From: Zygnema cylindricum
Lineage: Eukaryota; Streptophyta; Zygnematophyceae; Zygnematales; Zygnemataceae
Direction of reading: 5' to 3'
DNA: 59,742 nt
NCBI GenBank assembly: GCA_037447655.1
Contig: JBBHKE010002141.1
Location: 1-59,742, forward strand
In this document: in pieces, positions 1 through 9,377 of the stretch
How the letters are laid out: each line of letters starts with the position of its first letter
Numbering within the stretch: position 1 is the stretch's first letter
Program-made: the position numbers and the translations under genes
The notes under the pieces: model-generated
The model's database searches: none
Told to the model about the DNA's origin: nothing
What the model saw: the letters and a program-made list of their open reading frames with translations, nothing else

Positions 1-1560
1 AGGTGTTTTCCCCATTGCCCTTCTTATCTTACTTGTACTTCCCCTCCCACTCCGACACTTATCTCCTCTCTCTCGCCTTTTGACAATCGTCTCATGGAAG
101 TCCTCCACACCCTGTTAGGTCGTGGGGTATTTGATCGCAAGTCTGGGCCATCGGCGCGCATTCAGGCATCCCTCCCTGTCTCTACTAGGGGGTTGGGTCT
201 ATTATCCAATGCTCATGTTGCTCCCGCTGCTTATTTGTGAAGTTGGTGTCTTATTGCCTCCACTTTTGTTTCTCGTTTCTTGGCTGTGGACACCCCCGTT
301 CTAGCTACTGTTATCCTCGGGCTTCAAACGGTGTGTTCGCCTTCCAGCGATTCCTATTGGACGCGTCACATTCTCTTCCTCCCCATGCCCTAGTGGATGT
401 GCCATTTTCTCCACCCTTGTTACAAAATTTGTTGAGCGTGTCTAGGAATCGATTTCTGATCGGGTTGTCGCCGCCATTAAATCCGACCTTCTCAAGGCGC
501 TTCCCTCCGATTCTTCGCGTGCCTGTCTTCCCTCTTGTGGTGGACCTGGTTCTAGGTCTTGGCTTTTGGCTACACCGATTTTGTCCACTCTCTGATTCTC
601 ACCGGCTCTGTTCACCACCGCCCTCCGGTTTCGCCTTGGCCTCCCCCATCCTCCTTTACTTGGCTCTCTTGTTTGTGCTTGTGGTCGCGTCTTGGGGCCG
701 GATGGTGTCCACTTGCTTCGTTGCTCCCATAGGGGAGATTTGATCCAGGCGCACGACACTATTCCCGATGCGGTTGCGACTATCGCTTCAGAGGGGGGCT
801 TTTCTGTGCGTCGGGAGGTTTGTCATACTATTCCCAAGTTTCGGATCGATGTTGTTTTGCCTGATGGTGCCGGTCGCATCTTCGGTGATATTGTTTTGGC
901 GAATCCTACTTCAGCTACAGTTGTTGGTCAGGCGGCTCGACATGTTGGGGTGGCGGTTGTGATGCCGCTAAGGTGAAGGAGCGTGATTATGCCCATCGGG
1001 ACCCTATGGATGAGTTTATTCCAATGGCGGTCGAGATCCTTGGATGTCTAGGTGTTGCAATAGACGAGTTTCTCCGTACTTGCGCTCGACGTGCTTTCGA
1101 GCGCCGAGGACCTGGGAGCCCTCCTCTTTCTGTCCTTACTTCTTTTTATCGTCAACACTTATCTGTGGCTTTACAACGAGTGCAAGCTTCTATTCTCCTT
1201 CGATCGGTTGTTACAGCTATGGATCGCCGCCGGGTTCTGGAACTCCCTCAGCGTGCTCCCTCGAGATGGGAGGACTTACGGGGTTGCTTTTCGTTGTTAT
1301 TTAATTGGGTTGGGGTTGTAGTTTTGGTTTTGTCAGTTGTCGTGCTTTTCATTTTGCGTCTGGGTACCTTTATTTTCCTTGTTGGTTTTTTTTTGTTTTT
1401 GTTGTGTTGTTATTTTATTCCCCTGCTGGTAGTTTTTTAGTTCCGGCCATGCCACCCCTTTTGTACCCTCGGACTCAGTTGGTTTACCATCGTGCTTTTT
1501 AATTTATCCTGCTGGTTTTTTGTAAAAGATAAGAATTGACATATATAATGAGTTTATCCG
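1..1560 (+). pseudogene. Decayed LINE (non-LTR retrotransposon), C-terminal part and 3' tail
   Basis: A degenerate reverse-transcriptase polyprotein end is spread over three frames. Frame 1 from 79 reads FDNRLMEVLHTLLGRGVF and later TRGLGLLSNAHVAPAAYL, typical of the post-RT region of plant and algal LINEs, and hits a stop at 236-238. Frame 2 from about 400 to 976 contains the C-x-C ... H-x-x-x-C knuckle (CACGRVLGPDGVHLLRC). An E...D...xD pattern follows (RREVCH, RIDVVL, FGDIVL) and could be a nuclease-like fold. A +1 shift near 970 leads into KERDYAHRDPMDEF. There are in-frame stops near 439 and 592. The tail 1300-1560 is T-rich and ends with a GGTTTACCATCG motif shared with two other copies in the window. 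It is clearly non-functional. The family assignment is by motif; the exact clade is not known. Confidence 0.8.
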
Positions 1561-2370
1561 GTTTTAAGTTTAAACACAATGAGTCGATGGATGACGTTGT
1601 TACGAGGTGTGACATTCCGAATGAGCAGCTGATTAAACATGGTAAAATCATAGAAGACAATGAAGAGGTACGAGTGTTTTTAAATGATCTGCCGTACAAG
1701 TTAGTCCACCTGAAGGAGAGATCTATTGGTTGGATGAAATATCCGTTACGAGTTTGCGGTCAATACCCTCAAAAACGGTAAAAAAAATAAAGAGAGTATT
1801 CATAGAGGGACTTGCGGTACGGAAAATTTGAAATTTAAATGTAAGCACACGTGGGAGTGGTACAGCGGACGCGGAGGTTGCGGTAAACAAGGTTAGGTTC
1901 GGAAACCACATCCGGACAAAGAAATCAAGTATCCAGCTCAGCATCCTTTGGTGCTGACACGCGTTGACTTATGTGGAGGTGTGGAACTCGATACATTTTG
2001 TCGATAGTGGGCGACTACAGTAAAACCGTGAATCGTAATTAGCGTTAATGTTTTTTTCGTCTCTTAAAACATCTTTTCTCCGTACACCACATACTGGATT
2101 GTGGATCTGACGGTTGCGATTGAAAGGTAGATTCTCAGCTTACGAATGGCGGTCTTAAATTGAAAATTGGACAAATGTGTACGGAGAAAGGATGTTTTTA
2201 GTGGCGAAAACATCATTAACGCTAATTTCGATTCACGATTGGGGTTACTGTACTTTTAAAAGTCATGGGTTTACCTTCATTGCAGAAAAAATTCGCGGCA
2301 TTTGTCGGTCGCCTTTGGAAGAGGGACGGGAGTCACGCGATAAGGACAAGAAAATGCAGCGATAAAAAGG
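1536..2370 (+). pseudogene. Ty1/copia retrotransposon fragment (gag UBN2-like and integrase pieces)
   Basis: The reading frame 1536-1781 (MSLSGFKFKHNESMDDVV ... VFLNDLPYK) resembles the gag UBN2 region of copia elements. About 170 bases on, LVLTRVDLCGG (about 1950-1980) and RYILSIVGDYSKTV (1989-2030) match the start of a copia integrase. After an inserted MITE (about 2028-2237), KKFAAFVGRL and AIRTRKCSDKKG resemble the next integrase segment. The pieces are in different frames, and the protease and reverse transcriptase are missing. This is an old, internally deleted copy. No LTRs were identified. Confidence 0.65.
2028..2237. mobile_element. About 210-bp MITE, CGTGAATCG family, inserted in the copia fragment
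   Basis: Imperfect inverted ends CGTGAATCGTAATTAGCG / CGCTAATTTCGATTCACG flank a second inverted pair, TTTTCTCCGTACAC / GTGTACGGAGAAA. The same layout recurs at about 26925-27129 and 29375-29585. It separates two halves of the copia integrase, so it inserted after the retroelement. Confidence 0.7.
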
Positions 2371-3062
2371 GAATTGATCATGACAGTGACTGTTTTGGTT
2401 GCGCACAGTCACTTACGTCACCTTGTCAAAAATTGTACGTTTGAAGTACATATTGGTACAAATAAAGTACCGTTGAGTAAAATTTTGACGGTCAATCGGT
2501 TTGACAACTTTCACTTTCAAAATATTGTTTCAACCGCTTAAAATTTTGCCGCGCTTGAGGACGTCGACCGTCATAACAAAATTAGTAATTCACACGGCCG
2601 GCGAACGTTTACGGTAACAAAACAGCGGCAACCACATGTAAATAAAATGGTTGGAGACATTCACTTTTTGTCTATACATGAGCTCCACGGTGAGAGCACT
2701 TTTCCGCAAAATTGAAATTTAATCGTCTAAGCGTTACATTGAACTTAGACGCAAAATTGAAATTTAATCGTCTAAGCGTTACATTGAACTTAGACGCAAA
2801 ATGAAATGAAACCTCTTTAACCTAACCTAACTATTGTAAGTTTTGTACGAAAATATTAAAATGCACGAAACGAAATTTTGCTGTCATTGTAAGATTGTTG
2901 AATCGTAGATAGTGTGGCTTGATCTTGTCGCGCGTGACGACGCGCATTTTTTTCATTTAATTTCAATTGATATTTTTACGCCGGTTTGTTTTTTATAGTG
3001 TGTAAAGTTTATTTCGTTTCTTGCGGTTTAATATTTCTGTACAAGACTTATAATACTTCAGT
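2368..3062. repeat. Dispersed repeat, related to the left arm of the 24184-27129 element
   Basis: The sequence from GGGAATTGATCATGACAGTG onward closely follows 24217-24900, including GCGCACAGTCACTTACGTCA. A 45-bp unit starting CGCAAAATTGAAATTTAATC is duplicated in tandem at 2705 and 2750. No coding potential was seen. Confidence 0.65.
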
Positions 3063-3430
3063 TTAAAGAGGTTTCGTTTTAGGGTTCGCTTCGTTTTTCA
3101 TCTTATGCCAACGTACCTGTAAGAGGTGGGTTGGCAGATACAAAAAAAAATTAATAGTGACACGCTGGACGAATAGTTTACGTGTCAAGATGGAAAACCA
3201 ACGAAAATTGACAAAATTTGCACATGGTATGTACTTTTCATAATGCAACTGAAAATTAAAAATGTAATCTCGAAACGGTCCTTCGTCGCGCAATTCCTTT
3301 CGTCACACTATTTCCAGCAAAAGATTTTTGTCATGTTTGAAAATCAGAAATCTAAAAAATGAGCTGGCACATTTTGTTTATCACGGGTTAGACCTCGTCT
3401 TCATCACATTTTATTTAACATGTGCGTACT
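3063..3430 (-). repeat. Fragment of a GGGTGAAG-type (Harbinger-like) MITE, reversed
   Basis: Read on the minus strand, it contains GCCAGCTCATTTTTTAG, the AACATGACGAAA-like block and AATAGTGTGACGAA. These are also found in the elements at 24964-25644, 35381-36083 and 41122-41805. The ends are missing. Confidence 0.5.
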
Positions 3431-4171
3431 ACTCCTTTAGAGATGTTCATGTGAAATGCCAATCTTGATTTTATTGACGATGATTGCTACTCTGTATTCA
3501 TTTGCCAATGCCCCTACCAAGTATACATTGTAATGTTAACATCAATTTACATATCTAAAACACCGCCGTAAACTTCTGATAACTGTCGTACGGTACACGT
3601 CGTACGGTCCTGCGAAACCCAAATAATACCCAAATACAAATTAGTGTAGCGGCTGCCCTTCCTAACACCTAAATATAAACAACTAAATGGCCGACGAGAT
3701 GCGGCATGACAAACACACAAGAAGAAAAATTAATTATGACAAACGACCAGTTACAGTTAATTTTATTTTTCAAGTATCAAAGTACATTTACATTAGGAAC
3801 TAAATTCTGAAGACTTTGTGCATTTTTGGCTAACTAAAGACAGCCGATGTTTTTTCTCTCTTCGACAACTGATGATGCTCCTCTTCGACTGAAATTCAAA
3901 ACCTCCTAAACTCCACAGAATCTAAGGCTGAATACTTTTAAAAAAATACAAAAAAGCACAACCGAATTATGAATTATATTAAACCACCAAACATTATTAG
4001 GGTTGCCCTATTTTAAACCCTCCAAACTATTATCGTTGACATAGCAACATTAACATAGCAATTCTTCCTGTCCACTTTTCTAAAAGTACATTTATAGCGA
4101 GTCTCCCATTGAGATTTCACATTCTACTATCATTGTACATTGGGTCAGTTTTTCTTTCTTCCTCTTACGTC
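3431..4171. other. Intergenic, no gene seen
   Basis: AT-rich, with no convincing open frame. The 18-base string CTTTAGAGATGTTCATGT at about 3438 recurs in the same orientation at about 7115. It may mark a degraded element boundary, but its nature is unresolved. Confidence 0.5.
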
Positions 4172-4695
4172 TGTGTGACTTCTTCAACACCAAAAGTAAC
4201 ATAAAAAAACACAAAAAGAAAGGAACAAAAGAGAAGAGAGAGAATAGAGAAAAAGAAAACGTTTAAAAAAGTTACAAAAAATGAGAGAGGAAAAAGAAGA
4301 GTTGTGTGACTTCTTCAACACCACAGGTAAGATAAAAAAATCACATAAATACAGGAACAGAAGAGAAGAGAGAGAATGGAGAGAAAGAAAAAGTTAAATT
4401 AGTTTCAAAAATTGAGAGAGGAAAAAGAAGCGATGTGTCACTTCTTCAACACCACAGGTAAGATAAAAAAATCACATAAATACAGGAACAGAAGAGAAGA
4501 GAGAGAATGGAGAGAAAGAAAAAGTTAAATTAGTTTCAAAAATTAAGAGAGGAAAAAGAAGGGATGTGTCACTTCTTCAACACCACAGGTAAGATAAAAA
4601 AAACACATAAATACAGGAACAGAAGAGAAGAGAGAGAATAAAGAGAAAGAAAAAGTTAAAAAAAGATTCCAAAAATGAGAGAGGAAAATGAAGTG
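4172..4695 (+). repeat. 131-bp tandem repeat, four copies, each with a donor-like site
   Basis: Units start with TGTGTGACTTCTTCAAC at 4172 and 4303 (TGTGTCAC variant at 4434 and 4565), an exact 131-bp spacing. Units 2-4 carry CACCACAGGTAAGAT, a near-ideal 5' splice donor, followed by A-rich and GA-rich sequence. Unit 1 has AAAAGTAAC at that place. No adjacent exon was recognised. Confidence 0.85.
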
Positions 4696-5719
4696 AAGTT
4701 CTGAGGTAGAGTTATCTCTTCAGTTATAGTGTGGATTTATTCAATTGTGGTACTTGAAATTATTGACTATGTAAAAAACGAAAAAATACAAAATCAAAGC
4801 AAAAATAGAGGAAAATAAATTGCAAAAAAAGGTTTTTTACCTCTTGAGAATAAAACTGCAGTTTTTTACATTTCCGGTTTCCCAGGGTTGAGTTATGGCC
4901 ACCGAGGTAACTCAAGAAGAGGAACGGAAAATAAGTGAACCATGACTGGAAAACGGCTTGTGAAACGCAGTATAAGCATAAAAAAATAAACAGAAGTATA
5001 AAAATACGCGATCACAATACCAAGACAATGTTAATTCAATGCAAAAAAAAAATAAACCTGTTTCAAACCCTTTTTAAATCTCTTATGATGCTCTTTATCG
5101 CCTGTAATTCAACTCCTCAACCAGAATCCAAGCCTGAATACTTTAAAAAAATACAAAAAGGCTCAACCGAATTATTAATTCCAGTCATGCACCAAACATG
5201 ATTATGGTTGCCCTGGTTTAAGTAATAGGATTGTTGTGTCTGCTGTTTTGTGTCTGTCCCTGGAGACTCCGTCTCCTATATTTTCGGTGTCTCCAACCCC
5301 ACTGCCTCCTAATCATATATGTAGAACAAAATTGTCAGTTATAGACTTTGCTTGCAATACACCTGATAAACTGAAAACATATGAAAATGCATCCTAATGA
5401 GGTACAAGTTTGTTAAACATTAACAAGTGTGAAGTTTGGTGCGGCTAAAGAAGTATGACCTTATGAAATGTTAAACAACCCCATACAAGATATAAGATAA
5501 TATCCACTTGACACAATGGTAACCAGGAATTTCATTCAAGTTTTTCATCCTTTTAAAAAAAAAACATTACAGGGTTATTCTTTGAGAAAATTCAATAAGC
5601 ATCAACCTTTGTTTTCCTGCTTTGTATGTTTCACTAGTCCGTCGACAACAATAACTCCTTTTACAACACAATCGCGGTCTTCAACTGAAACTATCCAAAG
5701 TATATAGTTTTTTCTACAA
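4696..5719. other. Intergenic, no gene seen
   Basis: AT-rich spacer downstream of the transposase. The small open frame at 4935-5201 has no recognisable motif and looks like chance. Confidence 0.5.
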
Positions 5720-7027
5720 CTATCTGTGCATTTCATAAAGATATTCGGCTAGCAAGTCACGTATAACTTTGCCTTCTTCGTCGCTGTATCCATCCCTCTC
5801 TGCTCCATCCACATTATTTTCCTCCTCGTTTGGAGGTGTGGTACATGGAGAATCCTCATCCAAGTAGCGTATGTCTTCATCCAACATCAAATTATGTAGT
5901 GTACATACCGTTATAATTGTGTCCACTAAATGCTCCATGTTTGGCAACACAATTTTTCTGCTTAAAATTCCCCATTGTCGTTTTAAAATCCCAAATAATC
6001 GCTCTACACACATGCGTCTACTACTATGAAAATAGTTGAAAGACTTATGTGGTTCTTCTAAATCAGACCCGGGAAACGGGGTGATTAAGTGCTTACTCAA
6101 CGGGTATCCTGCATCACCCAAAATAAAGGGTGGCACCTCTTCCCAATCTACATCAACAGATGGCCCTTGCAACCCCCCCCCAAACAAAATAGCGTTCCCT
6201 ATACCAGAATTTCGGAATACCCTAGAATCATGAACACTACCGGCCCATCCAACACACGCATCTAGAATACGCGTATTGGGAGCTACTACCGCCTGTAATA
6301 TTGTACTATAGTTTCGTTCTCTGTCATACCAATCTGACGCTCTCATTCCATCCCCTAACCCTATATTTATATGGGTGGCGTCGATAGCCCCACAACAATT
6401 CGGAAACTGGAATTTGTAGTTTTTGAATGCACATACAAGTTGACTGAACCTTGTTCCGGTTGGCCAGTATATCAACCGCGGGGTAAGGATTTCCCATACA
6501 GCTCTGCAGAATAATGCATGTTTCCTTGACACCGTGGTTCTACTGACCCCAAAGAGCTCTCCGACTGACGTAGTTGTGTTTCCCGTGGCCAGTCTGTAAA
6601 GAACCATTTCTATTTGACGTTTGACCGAAAGCTTCCTGTTCGGAATGTTCAGAAAACAGGGGGCGGGGTCCGTCTCTATTCGATGACCTAATTTCTCTAC
6701 CAAATAATGGACAAGATACTGTGGAAGGCGAAACAGTTCCATATACCTTTCGTTATCAAAAGTATCAACAAGTGTCATTGAGAAGAGTAAACTGCGAGGG
6801 ACAATATAGTATTCTCCCCGCAGCCTACGTCGTGTAAGAATGTCCATCGATCTTGCGAAACCCTCAACCAGATGTACGAAGGTTTCAGAAGCTGACATGA
6901 TGTTGTTTTGGATAAAGAACATCATGATCATTAAAAGAACACAATCATCTTCCGTTTGATTACCATTTCTCATATTAAGAATGATAAATATGAGCAGTAT
7001 CAGTTCCATTTTGGAAAGGTACACCAC
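5720..7027 (-). CDS. PIF/Harbinger-type DDE transposase (HARBI1-like nuclease)
   Basis: An uninterrupted 435-residue frame. The N-terminal part has a helix-turn-helix-like stretch (SVGELFGVSRTTVSRKHALF, about residues 154-173). The DDE_Tnp_4 nuclease core follows: D216 in CCGAIDATH, D267 in SVHDSRVF, D305 in LGDAGYPL and E342 in CVERLFGILKRQW. All expected acidic residues are present. The family cuts and pastes DNA with 3-bp TWA target duplications, usually with a separate Myb-like partner. No partner gene was found nearby. The element's own inverted ends were not found with confidence, although a GGGTGACG-type right end followed by TTA lies at 7379-7396. The open frame amid decayed neighbours suggests a recent arrival or retained function. 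It could be the source that mobilises the TTA/TAA-flanked MITEs in this window. The start codon is the first in-frame ATG; Met44 or Met60 are alternatives. Confidence 0.9.
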   Translation of the reverse strand: MVYLSKMELILLIFIILNMRNGNQTEDDCVLLMIMMFFIQNNIMSASETFVHLVEGFARSMDILTRRRLRGEYYIVPRSLLFSMTLVDTFDNERYMELFRLPQYLVHYLVEKLGHRIETDPAPCFLNIPNRKLSVKRQIEMVLYRLATGNTTTSVGELFGVSRTTVSRKHALFCRAVWEILTPRLIYWPTGTRFSQLVCAFKNYKFQFPNCCGAIDATHINIGLGDGMRASDWYDRERNYSTILQAVVAPNTRILDACVGWAGSVHDSRVFRNSGIGNAILFGGGLQGPSVDVDWEEVPPFILGDAGYPLSKHLITPFPGSDLEEPHKSFNYFHSSRRMCVERLFGILKRQWGILSRKIVLPNMEHLVDTIITVCTLHNLMLDEDIRYLDEDSPCTTPPNEEENNVDGAERDGYSDEEGKVIRDLLAEYLYEMHR

Positions 7028-7378
7028 AGAAGATGACAGTTGTAACCCAAGAAGACAGCAAAGGTTTGGAAGGCGTTAAGTAGCCATGGCAGCACTTGTG
7101 AGGAGGGAAGGGTTTCTTTAGAGATGTTCATGTAGGTTCGTTGTATAGTGTGAATGTACGTATAGTACAACATAGTACACTCGTACGGTTGTGAAAGTAC
7201 ATAACGCCGTTAAAAACATTTCGTTGTGACTTTCCGTCGTAAGATTTTCAGAATGTGGACTCTAACTTACGTGGCGCCAATCATAATTGAGGTAGGTTCG
7301 TTACTGGCCCGACACAATGGAGCGGATGTCTAGTAAACGCTGCCAGTAGAGTTGTCCGTACATTTACTGGGACCGCCT

Positions 7379-7393
7379 AATGGAACGTCACCC
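7379..7393. repeat. Right terminus of a GGGTGAAG-family (Harbinger-like) element
   Basis: AATGGAACGTCACCC is followed by TTA. It is the inverted match to the GGGTGAAGTTCCATT ends seen at 11873 and 35381. A left partner was not identified, so this may be the end of the transposase-bearing element or of a broken MITE. Confidence 0.55.
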
Positions 7394-7439
7394 TTAGTAA
7401 CACTTCATTTCGCAAATCTTAGGTAACGCGACAAATCGT

Positions 7440-7681
7440 AATTATTGGCTTATTCATACGTCGTACATTGGTTAATTTTGTACTTTTTCGGTTACGGACG
7501 GGCACGGTTAGTCGTGAGAAATCGAGATTCGGTTAATTTTTATTTTCGTAAACGTCGGTCGGTTAACGGTTAACAATTTTGGAGCGTGACATAACCCGGT
7601 GAGGCATCGGTTACTCAGATTTTGAAAAAAAAAAACGGTCGGTTTCGGTTATGTAAAATTTTGACTTTTGCAACCTCTGCC
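7440..7681. repeat. Half copy of the CAGAGGTTGC hAT-like MITE
   Basis: It ends in TTTGCAACCTCTG and is an inverted relative of part of the complete element at 8063-8516. Shared strings include GGTTAACGGTTAACAATTTT, GGAGCGTGACAT and AACGGTCGGTTTCGGTTA. Together the two can fold into a long stem around 7682-8062. The left end and target duplication were not found. Confidence 0.6.
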
Positions 7682-8054
7682 GCCCGAGGCACCTCAGATT
7701 ATTAGGGTTATATGTTTAGGGATTTTTATTGGTTGTGTTATTTTTAATATAAATAAAACACTAATGAGAAAAAAAATCCTAAACATATTTTTGCACACGG
7801 CGTCCGTGCGGCGCGACGCGTCTTAAAATGAAATGAAAGTGGGGCGACGTGGACGCGTCCGGTTCCTTGCCCCCCATAACCCACAAGTTGTCCGTAGTGC
7901 GAAAAATGCACAGTTTAGCACAATACTTATAAAGAGTTCCGCATTTACCGTTGGCGTGCGCACGTCGGTCTATTACTCTATAATATATTTAATATAAAGC
8001 CACTTCGAATTTCGTACAATTCACAAATTCTGTCAGCTTGCGCACAAAATAAAA
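7682..8054. other. Spacer between two inverted MITE copies
   Basis: No gene seen. It contains a small inverted repeat, ATGTTTAGGGATTTTT and AAAAAAAATCCTAAACAT, about 85 bases apart. Confidence 0.5.
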
Positions 8055-8062
8055 CCAAAGAG

Positions 8063-8516
8063 CAGAGGTCGCAAAAGTCAAAAGTTTAGATAACCGAAAC
8101 CGACCGTTTTTTTTTTCAAAATCAAAGTACCTGACGCCCGACCGAGATATGTCACGCTCCAAAATTGTTAACCGTTACCGGAAACGGGTTTACGAAAATA
8201 AAAAATAACCGAAACTCGATTTCTCGCGACTACCCGTACCCGCCCGTACCCGAATAAGTACAAAATTAATGGTGCATTTCCCTTATACCTTCCAGAATAC
8301 CAAGAGTACAAAGTACAATAATGTTGGATAGTATGGACAACACAAAACTTTCATTTTTTTTTCGTTTTTTGCTTACCCGACCCTAACCGATTTTTTTTTT
8401 ACAATCGCCTGAATCCGCCTAGCCACCCAAATTTGGCACCCGAATCCGTTCCAGATCCGACGCGGGCGGTCAGTTAACGGTCGGTTAGGGTTTCGGTTAA
8501 CCGTTTGCAACCTCTG
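8063..8516. mobile_element. hAT-like MITE, CAGAGGTTGC family, with exact 8-bp target duplication
   Basis: The ends are CAGAGGTCGC and GCAACCTCTG, inverted with one mismatch. CCAAAGAG flanks the element on both sides (8055-8062 and 8517-8524). The CAGRGG-type terminus and 8-bp duplication are classical for the hAT superfamily. It is 454 bp long and non-coding. Confidence 0.85.
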
Positions 8517-8535
8517 CCAAAGAGTGCCCATTAAG

Positions 8536-8995
8536 TAGTGTTGTGTATCGACAAGAAACTTATCGCGATAACAGTGATACCGCTAGTTATCGGTTATCGA
8601 ACGGTCAGGGGTCTCGATATATCGCGGCAAGACCAACAAATTCCTTATCGGCGATAAGTGGAAAAAATATATTACACTGTACAATAGTACTTTATAATAT
8701 AATGTATAATTTATTCATTTGTATATAGCCTGTCATGCCACGTGTAACAACTTGTGTTGTAATCTATGTAACTTAATAACGGCGGTTCATTCAAATGGAA
8801 TAAACCTTACAACTGTACGGTAAGAACTGTAGAATTATCGCCAATAGTTATCGGTACTGGTGTCATAACGATAAAAAATCAATAATATCGACGATAACAC
8901 CGGCATCGATATATCGTGCCAATATATCGATTATCGGCAAGCCAAAAAAAGGTCCATATCGATTATCGGCAAAACCCTGCCGATACACAACACTA
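8536..8995. mobile_element. hAT-like MITE, TAGTGTTGTGTATCG family
   Basis: TAGTGTTGTGTATCG and CGATACACAACACTA form perfect inverted ends. The sub-terminal parts carry many TATCG/CGATA words, such as GATATATCG and GTTATCGG. No matching 8-bp duplication is visible here (CCATTAAG versus TTTACAAG), so this copy looks old or rearranged. The same ends occur at 37322-38506 and, with TATCG changes, at 52637-53065. Confidence 0.8.
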
Positions 8996-9377
8996 TTTAC
9001 AAGGCTACACAATTTTTAGTGTAAATCACAATTACCGAAATCAGAAAAATAAGTGGATAACAAGTGTCCATACAATCTCCTCCTTTTTCTGCCTAAATGA
9101 AATGTTGAGGACAATATTATTTCCCATCCATACTATTAGTCCATCCACACAAATTACGATGTACAATGTCCCATTTGGTATCATCATAAAATCCCAATGT
9201 TCTTGTTTCAACATTGAGACTTGCAATATTTTCCATACATTCAAGAATCACAAAAAGAAATCGTAAAACTATAGACCATCTCACCAATGGCTTGCTTCCT
9301 AATTTGACTACCCAAAAAAGATCTCAAAACTCCCACGCATTAAGAAAAGGGTGCAAAACAATGTGGTTGTTGCTTAC
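8996..9377. other. Spacer downstream of the BRCT exons
   Basis: No gene recognised. On the minus strand a short frame at 9041-9244 exists, but no family was established. This is probably intron or 3' sequence of the polymerase lambda-like gene. Confidence 0.4.

Noticed and set aside
4172-4695. CRISPR-like array
   Set aside because: The 131-bp units are fully repeated without unique spacers, and the window is eukaryotic.
3438-7135. CTTTAGAGATGTTCATGT at both sides as LTRs or ends of the Harbinger element
   Set aside because: The two strings are direct, only 18 bases long and without extended similarity, so they fit neither LTRs nor inverted ends.
9041-9244. Minus-strand frame with GLIVWMGNN, faintly like the Pol X GLIAWTGN motif
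   Set aside because: The similarity is limited to one short string; the surrounding residues do not fit and there are no splice sites in phase.
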